Below are positions 1 to 10,691 of a stretch of 64,000 nt of DNA, piece by piece. The notes beneath the pieces were generated by a model, which was not told the DNA's origin, did no database searches, and was given only the letters and a program-made list of their open reading frames with translations. This stretch comes from Edaphochlamys debaryana (lineage: Eukaryota; Chlorophyta; Chlorophyceae; Chlamydomonadales), in NCBI GenBank assembly GCA_016858145.1, contig JAEHOE010000231.1, positions 1-64,000 on the forward strand. The letters run 5' to 3'. The position numbers and the translations under genes are program-made. The first letter of the stretch is position 1; each line of letters starts with the position of its first letter.

Positions 1-20
1 CCCCCCCCCCCCCGGCCCAC

Positions 21-1037
21 CTGTATATCCCAGCACCAGGGAAGCCGTGCCTATGATGTCTAGCCAGAAGAAGAAGCTGGGGAGGCAGGGTGGGTGGATG
101 GGGTGCAGAGGCGGGGTGAACGGAGTGGCGGGGAAAGAGGGGCTCGGACCTGGGCTAGCGCAAGCTTGCACGACCCCAGCCTGGCCCTTGAGCCCCCTCT
201 TCCCTCGGCCCTCGCTTTTGGCCCTTCCACTCCACCGGCCCACAGTGCCCCCCACCCCTCTATGTCCCCTCTTCCCGCCCGGTCCCCAGCAGTGTCTTCC
301 TGCGGTGCCCGCACCTGAACAGGTACTTGTCCACGAACAGGCCGGACGCCACGAGGTCGACTATGAAGGCCGCGAAGCAGAAGAGCAGGCAGCCGCTGAT
401 GACGGTGCGGGCCGTGGTGCTGCCCACGGCGGCGTCCGTAATGTCAACGGCGTAGAGCGCAAAGAGCGTGAGCAGCACCGTGAACAGCATCCACACCTGG
501 GGGGAGAGGAGAGGGAAAGGGGCGGCGGCACGGCGTGGGAGCCGGGGGATGAAGCGACGCCCACCAGGGGCCACCTCGCCCACCCCTTCAGCCCTTGCTC
601 CCCGCCCCCACGGCTGGTGGTCTTCTCGCCTTCCCCTTCCCCTCGACCCTGCCTCTCACCGCGCCAGTCAGCGCCGACTCCATCCGCTTGCTTCGTTTCT
701 TGCCGAACAGCGTGATGACGAACCTTCGCCGGCTGACATGCAGACGCCAGAACCAGTTATCGGGCTCCCTACCGCCAGCTGTCTCAATGACACGCATAGT
801 GTCTTCAACGGTGGCCCATCTGTGCGGGTTGACGCTGGGCTCCATGCTCGAGTTATGGGACATGCTCTCCGCCACGGGCCGTCCGTTTTTTGCTGGCCCT
901 GCGCCATAACCAAGCTCTACATCTATCACAGGCACCGTGCCTGGGAGATGCGCTGGTCCGGCCTCAATTGTGGTGCCAGCCTTTTCCATCCTCACGCCAG
1001 GCGCGCAGTGGAGCGGCGCGCGATCTTTACTTGGCAT
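21..1037 (-). CDS. Voltage-gated cation channel, N-terminal part (3 exons, continues beyond window)
   Basis: Exons on the minus strand are 1037-660, 496-315 and 76-21; phases close (0, then 2) and the last exon ends at a GT donor, so the gene runs off the left edge. The first exon encodes a cytosolic segment with a basic run (FGKKRSKR) just before the membrane. The second begins VWMLFTVLLTLFALYAVDI, matching transmembrane segment S1 of protist and algal voltage-gated channels, and holds a second hydrophobic helix (S2). The third begins FFFWLDIIGTASLVLGY, the S2-S3 'FWLD' signature of the ion-transport family. Voltage sensor S4, pore and any regulatory domain lie outside the window, so ion selectivity cannot be judged. 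The start is uncertain: in-frame ATGs occur at 1037, 989 and 863. Family recognition is from S1-S3 only. Confidence 0.72.
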
Positions 1038-2435
1038 CAAATGGTCTAGTTGATGTTGGGTAGGACAGCGTGAGGGCTTGTCCCATTGCCTTCGAAGCTG
1101 CGGTGGGCGGTAGCCGCGAGCAAAGTACTGTGGTAAAGGTAAGGAAGATAGGGTCCGCAATCGAGTCGAGTTGATGAGATGGAATCGCCTACGTGCCAGG
1201 CGGCCTCTTCGTGTCTCGCCCCGTACGCTTTACAGGATCGTGACTTTCGGCAGTGTTCCGGAGCCTCCGGGTCCCAGGGACTGGCTACTCGCACAAGTGA
1301 GGGCGGGTCCTACCCACCCACCCACATCAGGTGGCGCTGACTTGCTCAAGTTGCCTGGCGTTGCGGACAACCCCAAGACGGCCCCAGGCTTGCGCACAGC
1401 CCTGTGCAGCCGCACACCGGTACACACCGGTACCACCCTTCCACGGGCTTTCCGTTACAGACCTCCCCAGCTTATCCTTGCCTCTCCACTCTGTTCACTC
1501 ACACACGCTCTCCGTCCAAGAAGTTCCACCAGCGCTCACAGAAGCCCCCCCGCCCCCCCCCGCCAGGGCACCGGATGCGCACCCGACACTTCCACGCTTG
1601 GCACGTAGACCTCGCGTGTGATGGCGAGGTTGTCAAGGTCATGTCCTTCCAGCACACACGGACATTCCTGCAGACGCCGTCCTTCAGCCCGCTCACGCGA
1701 CCAGTACCCCGACCATGCCCCCTCGGGTTCGATCACCCTGAGCTCAGGCCCTGCCCGCCACTATATGGGGCGGGCCCCGAGGGCAGGGGCTACGGCCTAC
1801 GCTGCAGACGGCACCCGCCAGCCAACTCCTCCGAGCCTCGGACCTTCAGCACACGACACGCCGCCCCCGACGGCGTCTCCAAACCGGCTCCCTGCCCCTG
1901 CGGACAGCCATGGTCGAACCCGTGCGGCGCCCATCCACAGCCGCCGGGCCTATCACCACCACGCGGCAGGGCGACTGCTGCAGCCCCACAGCCTGGACAG
2001 GCGCGGGTTGCGGCCGCAGCCCGGCAGCTCCTGCAGCAGCCGCTCCAGCGCCTCGTGCCCGCCCACGGGAGCGTACACCAGTGCTGCGGCCCGATGATAG
2101 CGTCGGTCCAGTCCTAAACCTGTCAGAGATAGGGGAGGGTAGAGGGAGCCCATGGTGCACCGCAGTCTGCCTCCTTCGGCCCACCCGGGCATCTGCCCCG
2201 TCCAGCATGAGGGCGGGCCGCCAGCGCCGCCTCCACCGAGCTGCCGCCCCAGCCCGAGTCCACACGCGGCGCCGGCAGGGCGGGGGTCATACTCGGTCCT
2301 GCGGAAGGGGGGCGCAGGGCGAGGTGGGGGTGAGCGGGCGTGGCAGGACCCGGTCCCTGACCATGATAGACTGACGGCATGGCCAGACTCTGCTGGGCGA
2401 AGCCAGAGCTTCCCCCTTACGGCCTTTGCGTCCCA
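1038..2435. other. Spacer between channel 5' end and SYS1 3' end
   Basis: This 1.4-kb stretch should hold the SYS1 3' UTR and the channel promoter. Open frames exist on both strands but none shows a recognisable domain or a consistent splice pattern, so I call no gene. A TTACA (reverse complement of the algal poly(A) signal TGTAA) lies at 1455-1459, about 980 bp past the SYS1 stop. That is too far to assign with confidence. Confidence 0.4.
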
Positions 2436-3751
2436 CTAAGCGGCCATCCCACTCCTTCCCAAACCACCCTTGCTGCCCCCTGCCCCTGCCCCTGGGCCCG
2501 CCCCCACCAGCTCTATCTCCCGCAGGTCGATGAGGCGGTAGTTGATGAACTCCGCCGCCAGCGCCACCGCCAGGGTGGCCAGCAGCAGCGTCACCCACCA
2601 GATCCAGTTCACGGGGAACGCCTGGTTGACTGCGGGCGGGAGGCGGGGGGGAGGAGGCAGGAGGGGAGCAGCAGGGCGTGGGGTGAGTGAAGCAGCGGGG
2701 AGGCCGCGGTCGATAGTTCGATGGTCGAGGGAGGGCCGTGTGACCTGGCTGGGGGCCCTCTGGCGCACAACCCAGCCAAACGCAATATCGGCACATGCCT
2801 TGCCCCTACAGGTCTGCGAGCCAAGCCCCGCCTCCCCCACGCTGCCCCTGCCCCTGCACGCACAACCTGCACGTGCCCTCGGAGCGGCGGGCTCTGGCCC
2901 TCGAGCAGACAGCGCCCGCCCCCCAACCCCTGTGCAACAGCCCCCCAGCCCCGTCCCCTCCACACCCACCCACGCCCCCGCACGCCGGCCCCCACCTATG
3001 ATGCACAGCACCAGGTGCACCAGTGCGCACGTGGCCACGTAGTCCCAGGCCCGGCGCGTGGCCGCCACCACCCGGTACGTGAGGCCCAGGCTGCACAGGA
3101 AGGTCAGCACCATGGCCAGCCAGGCGCCTGGGGAGGGTGGAGGCCGGGCGGGGGGGAGGCAAGGGTGGCGGCACTTGAGGGGAAGGGAGAGGAGAGCGAG
3201 GGGGAGGGCGGCCCAGGTGCCGGCCTGTCCGGGCCCCCCCTGTGGAGCCCGCCCTGTCCGGGAGGGCCCCGCTATGGAGTTGATGCTGCTGCGCTTCCCT
3301 GGCCACGCAAGTAGCTAGAGCCTTTGGTCCATTGCAGAGTTAATCCTGCAAATGCGCGGTGCACAGCATACACGCACATGCCCCCGCCGTCAGCCTGCCC
3401 TCCTCCGTCCTCATTTATGCTCACCCAGGGCAGCGTCCCGATGGGCGGGCGAGAACTCATCCTTTCGTATCCGGAAGGGATACGCGCCGAGCTCATGCCA
3501 GTCCACATGAAGAGCCCCCACCAAGATGATGCTCCACTGGCGGGGGTGAGAGGAGGGGGGCACCGCGGGTTGGCGAGTGCGGTGACGGCGGAGCGGGGTG
3601 GGCGGACGGGTAAGGGGGGAGCTGGTGCTCTCAACGGACCCCCGTAGCCCCAAGGGTCACTCACAATGTAGTATATGAGGTAAAAGCATGGTATGTATAT
3701 TGCTAGCTTCTTGATGATGGTCTTTGTCTCGCCATCCGCCTTCGTGCCCAT
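2436..3751 (-). CDS. SYS1: SYS1-like Golgi membrane protein (4 exons, 174 aa)
   Basis: Exons are 3751-3665, 3536-3425, 3127-2996 and 2629-2436; phases close exactly and give 175 codons including the stop. SYS1 is a small four-helix Golgi protein that recruits the ARL3/ARFRP1-type GTPase and helps endosome-to-Golgi traffic. The product has four hydrophobic segments. Its second half lines up with plant and animal SYS1: a Trp-led third-exon helix, the YVATCALVHLVLCII helix in place of the family's conserved DF..T..HL, then FPVNWIWW and an AEF...LREIEL end. The N-terminal helix (IYIPCFYLIYYIW) fits TM1, but the family's N-terminal WDP motif is not seen. A short Gly-rich tail ends at TAG. The gene is head-to-head with the hydrolase at 4247, sharing a 495-bp spacer. 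The assignment rests on pattern recall; a different small Golgi protein is possible. Confidence 0.7.
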
Positions 3752-4246
3752 GGTCTACGCCTCGCCGGGCATCCAAGGCCCGCCCGTGGGCGCAACCACA
3801 AGCGCCTCGCTCGATTGATACAACACTAAGCGAGTCTTTTTGGTTCGAGAGGAAAGGAACGAAGCACAACCGGGCCGCGGAGGAGGGCCGCTGACGTGAT
3901 GCGTACTCTGCTTGTTATGCTACACAATGTGTCGGCAACGCCTTGTGGTACGTGAACGGTCAAGCTGCAAAATTGCTGTGCTTGGGGAAATTGCTTCAGA
4001 GGACGTTGTCAGCAGGGCCGTTTAATATATGCGTGTTCTTGCGTGCGTCGCTGTAGGCTGAGCACTGTAGGAGCCAGTTGTGTGCGTCTCGTTGACTCGC
4101 AAAGAGAAACCTTCATCCGTCGACCTGTTTCATCAGCGAGCACGGGTCTCGCCATGCCCCGAGCTACCTCGGGAAAGACATACGGTCTCGCGCTTTCATA
4201 GCTGCAGCTAAAACATTGCCCAGCAGGTGCTAGTTGCCCCTTCGGG
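3752..4246. promoter_or_regulatory. Divergent promoter region (SYS1 / alpha-beta hydrolase)
   Basis: The 495 bp between two head-to-head start codons must carry both promoters and both 5' UTRs. GC content is visibly lower than in the flanking exons. I see no clear TATA box or other named motif. Confidence 0.5.
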
Positions 4247-6252
4247 ATGGGCCGACAGCTGGTGCACTTGCCGTCCCGTGGCGTGGCCCTCGACGTGGAC
4301 GTCCATGCCTGCAGAGCCGAGGAGGGCGAACACGGTATGTGTTGCAGACAGAGCTGCACGATGTCGTGCAGGGAGTTCGCTTCGTGCCTTGTCCGTGCGA
4401 GTCCGTGACGCCGTCGCCCCCGCGGACAGGCTTGCCATCCGCCTCCGGCCGCGCACCGCCGGCCTCCACGGTGCTCCTGGTCATGCACCCCTGGGGCTGG
4501 CTGAGCGGCTCAATGGACGACCTGGTGGTGGTCAACGTGTGCCGGTGGGCGCAGGGCTGGGAGCGCAAGGTCGTGAGGGATTATGTTCACCACCCTCGCC
4601 AACCCACCACCCTGCAGAGGTGCTTGCCAGCAACACCGCATACCCCTCGGGCGCCCACTCCTGCCGCCCACGTGCTCCCTGTCCGCCCACGGCCCAGGTC
4701 CTCCATGGCGTGCGGGCGCTTCTCCCACGTGGTGCGGTACAACATGCGGGGCTGCGGCGGGGGCGACCCGGACGAAGGTGGGGTCGAGGGAGACTCACGC
4801 AGGCTGGGCCCCGAGTGCTCCTGCCGTTGCGGTTCCATGCAGCCCACCACGTGCCCTCCAGTCTCCCGAGTCTGTGCCCAGCCCACGCTTCCCGCCTTCC
4901 TGCTTGCCCCGCCCCCGGAGCGCAGGCGGCTCCCCCGGCTGGCCCTCCCTGCTGGCCAGCACGGACGCAGGGGACCTGGAGGCTCTCGCGCAGTGGCTGT
5001 TGGCGGAGATGCCGGAGCGGGAGGGGGGCGGCCCGCCGGTGCGGGTCGGGGGAGGGGTGCGGCGGAGGTCATGCATGGGGGGTAATGCAGGCATGCTGCG
5101 GCGGGTGCTGCCTTCCTGGGCGATGAAATGCTGGGTGTCTCAAAGCCTGGGGCCTGCTGCTGAAGCTTGCTTCTTGGCGGCTGTGGACGCGTCATCGCCA
5201 CTGGCCTAGCCTATCATTCCCGCCCCTGCACCTCCTCCGTGCCGTGCCTCGCTCATGCCCCACCCCCTGACTCCAACCCCGGCCTACCTCCGCAGGCCTC
5301 CCGGCGGCGCCTGGCCGTCGTGGCCTACTCCTACGGGGCGGTGGTGGCGGGACGCGCAGTGGGGGCGCTGCGGGCGGACCTGGAAGCACTGGTGGCGGTG
5401 GGCCTGCCGCTGGGTGGGCGCCGGGGGGGGGGGGGGGCGAGGGACTGTAGGTGGGGAGGGGCGGGGTTGACTGGGTTTGGCCATGGAACAGGAGGGCGTC
5501 GCCGAGAGTCCATGGCCAAACGCGCAGAACAGGCAGCTAACAAGCCCTCTGGACTCACCATTCATATCGGCTCTGGCCACGCGCCTACCCGCCCTCGTGC
5601 AGGCCTCCTGTGCCGGTTTGCCCTGGGCGCGGGCGCCGCCTGGTCCTCCCTGTCCGGCCCCCCGGGCTACGGCCTGCCCCGGCTGCTGGCGGTGGGGGAC
5701 CTGGACCAATTCAGCGACGCAGGGGCGGTGCGGCGGGCGGTGGCGCAGGCGCAGGCGGCGGAGGCGGAGGCGGAGACAGGCACGGCGGGCGGGGGCGGCT
5801 GCTGCGGCAACTCCGGCGCCCCTCGCTCGGGAGCAACGGTCCCCGCCCCCGCCCCCGCTTCGCCACCTGGGGCTGGGGGCCAGGCCGCAACAGCGGGGGC
5901 CGCTGCGGGGCTTGAGCCGGGAGCCGCAGCCGCGAGCACGGGGCCAGCAGCGGCGAGCGGCGGCAGCGGGCGAGGGGGCAGGGCGCTAGAGCTGGTGGTG
6001 TGGCCGGGGGTGGACCACTTCTGGTTCGGCTGCCGGGACGAGGGCGCGCTGCGGGCGGTGGGGCTGCTGCGTGCCTGGGAGGCGGAGGCGGAGGGGCGGG
6101 GGCGGGAGGGTGGGGCCCTACAGGAGGAGGACGTTGATGAGGCGGACGAGGCGGGGCAGGGCGGCAGGACCCGGCGCAGACCGCTGCGTCCCGCCGCGGC
6201 GCTGGCTGCGTACGTGGTGTCTTGGCTGATCGCTAAGCTGCCCCCACGATAG
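4247..6252 (+). CDS. Alpha/beta-hydrolase fold protein (6 exons, 387 aa)
   Basis: Exons are 4247-4334, 4430-4544, 4698-4777, 4926-5038, 5296-5413 and 5603-6252; they sum to 388 codons including TAG. The product resembles the small-hydrolase family with an HPHP..GGSM start: here MHPWGWLSGSMDD (from residue 48) supplies the oxyanion strand, and RYNMRGCG (from residue 81) matches the family's R[YF]N.RG.G. The nucleophile elbow is AYSYGA with Ser144; the acidic residue sits in GDLDQF (Asp204 or Asp206); the catalytic His is His310 in GVDHFWFG. The triad is therefore complete, although the elbow begins with Ala instead of Gly. A Gly/Ala-rich insert of about 80 residues separates acid and histidine. 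No signal peptide is evident. Substrate cannot be inferred. The first exon was chosen because its GTATGT donor restores phase to the conserved core; longer frames there lack ATG. Confidence 0.85.
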
Positions 6253-6729
6253 CACACAGATTGGAAAGACGGTGCAGGCTGTGGCCGGTTTGGCGCGTAC
6301 TGTCTTGTAAATGCGGTGACCCCGCCTTCGCCCCAGGGCAGGCCCTGCCTTCCCAACTTGCTGCACCCGGGCAGCTGGCAGGTGGAGGCCCAGGTGAGTA
6401 GCCAGGGATGAGCAGCTGGGCACAGCTTCGTTCGATTTTGCGGCAAAAAGGGTGGTGGGCCGGCACGGTCTCTTCTGCCGTGCTGGACGACAGCTGCCGC
6501 TGGATCCGTGTATGGCCGTACGTCGCTCGCCGCATCAATCCTGCTTTGGGCCCTGAGCGTGTCCCACAGCACATATCGACTCCAGAGTTTTGGTTCCTCG
6601 GGGCCTGCGCCTCGAGACGAGACCGCGTAGTCAAGGCTCGGTCGCGAGCCGAGTCGGCTCGGCTGCGACCACCTGACCGCCTTCCACTCCTGACCGCACG
6701 GTCTATACATTCACACAGACAAGAGCAAG
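6253..6729. other. Hydrolase 3' UTR and VASt-gene promoter
   Basis: A 477-bp spacer between two same-strand genes. It contains the likely hydrolase poly(A) signal at 6306. I see no coding structure; the remainder should be 3' UTR plus the promoter and 5' UTR of the next gene. Confidence 0.5.
6306..6310 (+). promoter_or_regulatory. Poly(A) signal TGTAA for the hydrolase gene
   Basis: The algal nuclear poly(A) signal TGTAA occurs 54 bp after the hydrolase stop codon, within the usual distance for Chlamydomonas 3' UTRs. Confidence 0.5.
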
Positions 6730-9700
6730 ATGCCGAAGACAGCCGATATCAGAGTTACAGTTCCTGGCCTAACGGCGCAGGAGCTGTGGAATGCCGTCTA
6801 CGAGAACCCCAAAGTGATGGAGAGGTACCACTTGAAGTAAGTCAGTGTGGCCTCTTTCACCCTGCTCACCGCCGCGATGTTGGTCAACATGCGATTCTGC
6901 CCATCCTTGTTGCGACACCCCCGGCGCCCCTGGCTACATCTGCCGCAGCTTCAACGCGGTGAGCATGGGGAGCAACCATGTCTCTGATCATCTGCTGCCG
7001 CTCTGCAAACCTCCGCGCCCACCGCTCATCCCCCCTCCCCGCCCCCTCCCCCTCCACACTCCCCTCAGTCCACCGCCACCAGCGTCACGCCATGGGAGTC
7101 CTGCAGCCGCACAGTCAACTTTACAATGCCCCTGCGCATGCCGGACTTTGTCAAGCGCCTGGTGAGCCCGCAGAGCGCCGTGCGCCCCGCCCCCGCCGCC
7201 GTCGTCCTCGGCACCTCCGCCCAGGGCAGCACAGCACACCCCCTGTGCCCTTGCAGCAACGCGCGTCCTCCTATGTCCTCAACCACCCCGGTCCCCCTAC
7301 CATCCCCCCCCCCCACCTCCTCCTCCGAACGCTTTAGGTGGGCCTGGACGTGGTGTCGGTGACGGAGGTGCAGCGGGTGCTGTGGCACAGCGCGGGGTCG
7401 TTCACGGTGGCCAGCGAGACGCAGGTCGCCAACATGATGGGTGCGTCGGGGGGTAAGGGGGGGGGGGGCTGACGTGCTGCGTAACGGGGGGTCGGGGGCG
7501 GGCAGTGGGGCCGCGCGATGCAGCTCCTGGGTCGCCCTGCGGGCGTCCGCCTGTGCCGTCGATAGGGTGGCAGGGGGGCGTTGCTTGCCCCAGCGCTCGT
7601 GCCGACGCCGAGCCTCCCTACCGCGCCCCTTGCCCCCAGGTTCCAGCCGCTTCACCACGGCGCTGCAGCTGTCCGTCACAGAGGAGCCGCCCCCGCCCCC
7701 CGGCCCCGGCTCCGCCCCCTCCGCCCCCGCCAAGCCCTCCCTGGCGCTGGTGTACTCTGTGCGCTGCGGCGCCTCCTCCGTGCCCTGGCCCATGAGCGCC
7801 ACCGTGGAGAACCTCATGGCGGAGAAGGCGCTGGTGGGGGGGGAGGAGGAGGGAGGGGAGGGGGGAGGGGAGGGGGGAAGGGCCGGGGGATATGGACCTT
7901 GTGGAGGCTGAAGGAGGGGAAGGGGGCGTGGGAGGGGCTTGGGGCAGAGCCTGGCGGGGAGGGGAACGAGCCACGCATGCGCTGTGGGGAGTCAGCCGCT
8001 CCTGAAGACCGGCGCTTGCCTTGGGCCCCACCTCCGCATGCGCCGCCTCCACCCCACCCCGCCCCCACCCCCCACCCCCCCGCAGGTGTCCATGCAGAGC
8101 TTCCTGGACTTCTCCACGCAGGTGCTGGAGGAGGAGGCGGCGGCAGCGGGGGTGCCCTCGGCGCCCGCATCGCCCGGGCCGGCGCTGGCCGAGGAGGTGC
8201 CCGTGCCGCCCGGCAGCCCCTTCCCGGGTGTGGCGGCCAGCGTGGCGGCGGCGGCCGACCTGGGTGGGTGCCAGGGGAGGGAGCGCTGCGACGGGGGCGG
8301 GGGGGGCAGCGGGCACAGGTTTGCCGGGGGCGTGGGAGAAGCGCCGACAGCTGCCTGGGACAAGGGCAGGGGCCTGTGTGTGCTGGCCACGCCCAGCCCA
8401 CTCTTGCCATGCTGCCCCGGCCCCGCCCCTCGTCGGCCTCCATGCCTACCCGCTGCCTCCGCACCGGCCTACGGCCAACCACTGCCTGCACCTGCCGCAG
8501 CCCCCGCCCGGCTGCGCTCTTCCGGCGGCATGGCCTCGCCCGCCCCAGCGCCCGGCCCCACGCAGCCTGGCACGAGCCCAGCCGCGACGTCCTTCCCCCG
8601 CACTTCCCTGCACCTGCACGCGCCCTCCCCCGCGCCCTCACCCGCCCGGGCGCCCCCCCGCCGCGCTCTGCGCACCTCTGCGCAGGCCCCCTGCCCTCCT
8701 TCGGCGCGGCTCCCTCCCGCCGCGGCTACCGCTGGCCCTCCATCACCTGCTCCCACGACCTGGGCCACATGGACGTGTGGGCGGGGCCCGGGCCCGGACC
8801 GGAGCCCGGGCCTGGGCCTGGGCCCGGCGGGCCCCCCCCGCTGCTGCCCCGGCAGGACACGCTGGGCGGCGCCGACGTGTTCGCGGACGCAGCGGAGCAC
8901 TTTGGACACGCGACCGCAGGCTCGGGTGCGTGGCTGGGCAGCACGTGTGGGGACCGGGGGAGGGAGGGACAGCTGTAGCGGTGGGTCCCGCGTAGTGCAG
9001 GGGGAGGGTAACGGGGGCATACGCCTAGGTCAGACGCAGAGGCGGTCCGATGGCTGCTCCACCGCACGACCCGCCCTCGTCTCCCGCCCCCTGCAGGTGC
9101 CAGCAGCGGTGGCATCAGCCCGCGCCGCGCGTCTGCCTCGGGCGGCCACGCCCCCGGCCCCGGCCTCCTGGCGCTGCCCGGCCTCGGCCCGCATGCAGAC
9201 GGCGCTGCGGCTCTGAGCGGGGGCCTGGGGCACGGCACGGCCCTGGGCCTGGGCGCGGGAGGGCCGGGGGCGGTGGTGCTCCCCGCGGGCGAGGCGGCGC
9301 ACGTGGCGGCGGCGGTGGAGCGGCTGGCGGCGGCGGTGGCGGCTCTGGACCGCAAGGTGGAGCGCCTGATCGCGCAGGGGCCGCAGGGGGCCGCGCTGGC
9401 GCAGGCTGTGGCGGCGGCACTGGCGGCGCAGCAGCAGACGGGCCTGGGCGGCTCGGGCCTGGGGGCGGGGGCGGGGGCGTCGCAGGCGCTGCTGCGGCGG
9501 GAGTCGGCGCGCGGCGGGCTGGCGGGGCGGCCGGGGGCGGGGGCGGGGGCGGGCGTGTGGATGCGGCGCGTGCGGCTGGCGGCGGCGCTGTTGCTGGCGG
9601 TGATGCTGCTGGCGGCGTTCGGGTACCGCCTGCTGCACCCCCACGCCACCGGCTACCGCCCCAACCCGCCCACGCCGCCCAGCCCCGCGCTGCCGGGCTC

Positions 9701-9926
9701 CGAGCTGGCGAGCGGGGGCGCGGCGCACGGCGGATGGCGGGGCCTGGAGCTGCCAGGGGCGAGCCGCGGCGGCGGCTGGGGCGAGTGGGGGCGCAGCGAT
9801 GGGGTGAGGGCGGAGGTGCGGAGGCGCGGGCTGCTCGCGACGGAAAGGGGGCTGGGGAGAGCGGGAGAGCGGCAGGGGAGGGGGCTCGGGGCGGCCATGG
9901 GCCGGCGAGGGGGTCTGCAGCGGTAG
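6730..9926 (+). CDS. VASt-like domain protein with C-terminal membrane anchor (8 exons, 584 aa)
   Basis: Exons are 6730-6836, 6949-6958 (a 10-nt microexon), 7069-7161, 7338-7440, 7640-7833, 8086-8263, 8686-8925 and 9097-9926, totalling exactly 585 codons. Residues 1 to about 190 resemble the VASt (StAR-like sterol-binding) fold of GRAMD1/Lam-type contact-site proteins: a YENPKVMERYHL start, TPWESCSRTVNFTMPLRMP, then VSVTEVQRVL. The middle is low-complexity. Near 330-345 a short helical stretch (AAHVAAAVERLAAAVAALDR) may form a coiled coil. A single transmembrane helix follows RRVRL at about 468-486, then a short Pro-rich tail. No GRAM domain precedes the VASt region, unlike most relatives. 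A role in inter-membrane lipid transfer is inference. The ATG at 6730 sits in a good context (CAAGATG). Confidence 0.7.
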
Positions 9927-10691
9927 GGGCCGTGGGACTGGGCCTGGGCGGGGGCGAAGGCCAGGAAGAGTGGGCCAGACTTTAGTCAGGATGCACGTGC
10001 AGGTGTATTGCTCCTCGCGTGTACAACTTAGGTTCTACGAATGCGTTTGCGGTAGGCAACAGAGTTAGCGGTTACGTTGAGGTCCTGCGCCGCTATCCGT
10101 GTTCAGTGTCGCGATTAGTACAATTGCGAGAAACGAAGAGTGACCTTGGGCCAGCGAGTCCAGTGCGCCACCACGCAGCTTCTGTATTGGGCCACAACAC
10201 CTAAAGATTGCACAGAGCGTTCACCTTCATCATCATCATAAGTGGCGCCAGCTCTACCCGCATTCCTCGTCTACTGCGCGACCGTGCTGTGCTTTAGCTG
10301 CAACACGCTATCATACTTGTTTCAGTAGCTGCAAGAGGAGGACAGTGCTGGCTTCGGAAGACACGTCGCCCGATTTACTTCACACAAGCTCGCCGGAGCG
10401 GGCCTAAAACTTGCGCTGTACCGCTGTAACTGAGCTAACGGAGCATGCTGAAACCCAGGTGGGTGCGTATGGGAGCTCTCCTCCTACATTGCAGCAATGC
10501 GCGACGCCCAGTGCAACTTGAAACGCGGTCTCAAACCGGTTAAAGTTGCCGTGGATGTCCACATAACAGCTTCCGATCGAGTAAGGCCCGACGCACAACG
10601 CGCTGTGAAAGAGCGACCGCCGGCATGGGCATGCTTGCAGGAACGCATTCCCGTGGGCGGGGTGCCTTTGCGCCTTGGCACTGTCGACGTG
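9927..10691. other. 3' UTR and kinase promoter region
   Basis: A 765-bp stretch of lower GC than its neighbours, holding the VASt-gene 3' UTR and the promoter of the kinase. A TGTAA at 10425-10429 is the first poly(A) signal seen after the VASt stop. A short CAT microsatellite lies near 10229-10239. No gene is supported. Confidence 0.45.
10425..10429 (+). promoter_or_regulatory. Candidate poly(A) signal TGTAA for the VASt gene
   Basis: First TGTAA downstream of the VASt stop codon, about 500 bp away. This is a plausible 3' UTR length for a volvocine nuclear gene. Confidence 0.4.

Noticed and set aside
4234..4334. Longer hydrolase frame opening at 4234
   Set aside because: It has no ATG. The overlapping ATG at 4247 with a GTATGT donor at 4335 joins in phase to the conserved core.
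9050..9985. Long Gly/Ala-rich open frames overlapping the VASt gene and similar long frames on both strands throughout
   Set aside because: In DNA this GC-rich, stop codons are rare in all frames. These frames shadow real exons and show only Ala/Gly/Arg/Pro runs without domains.
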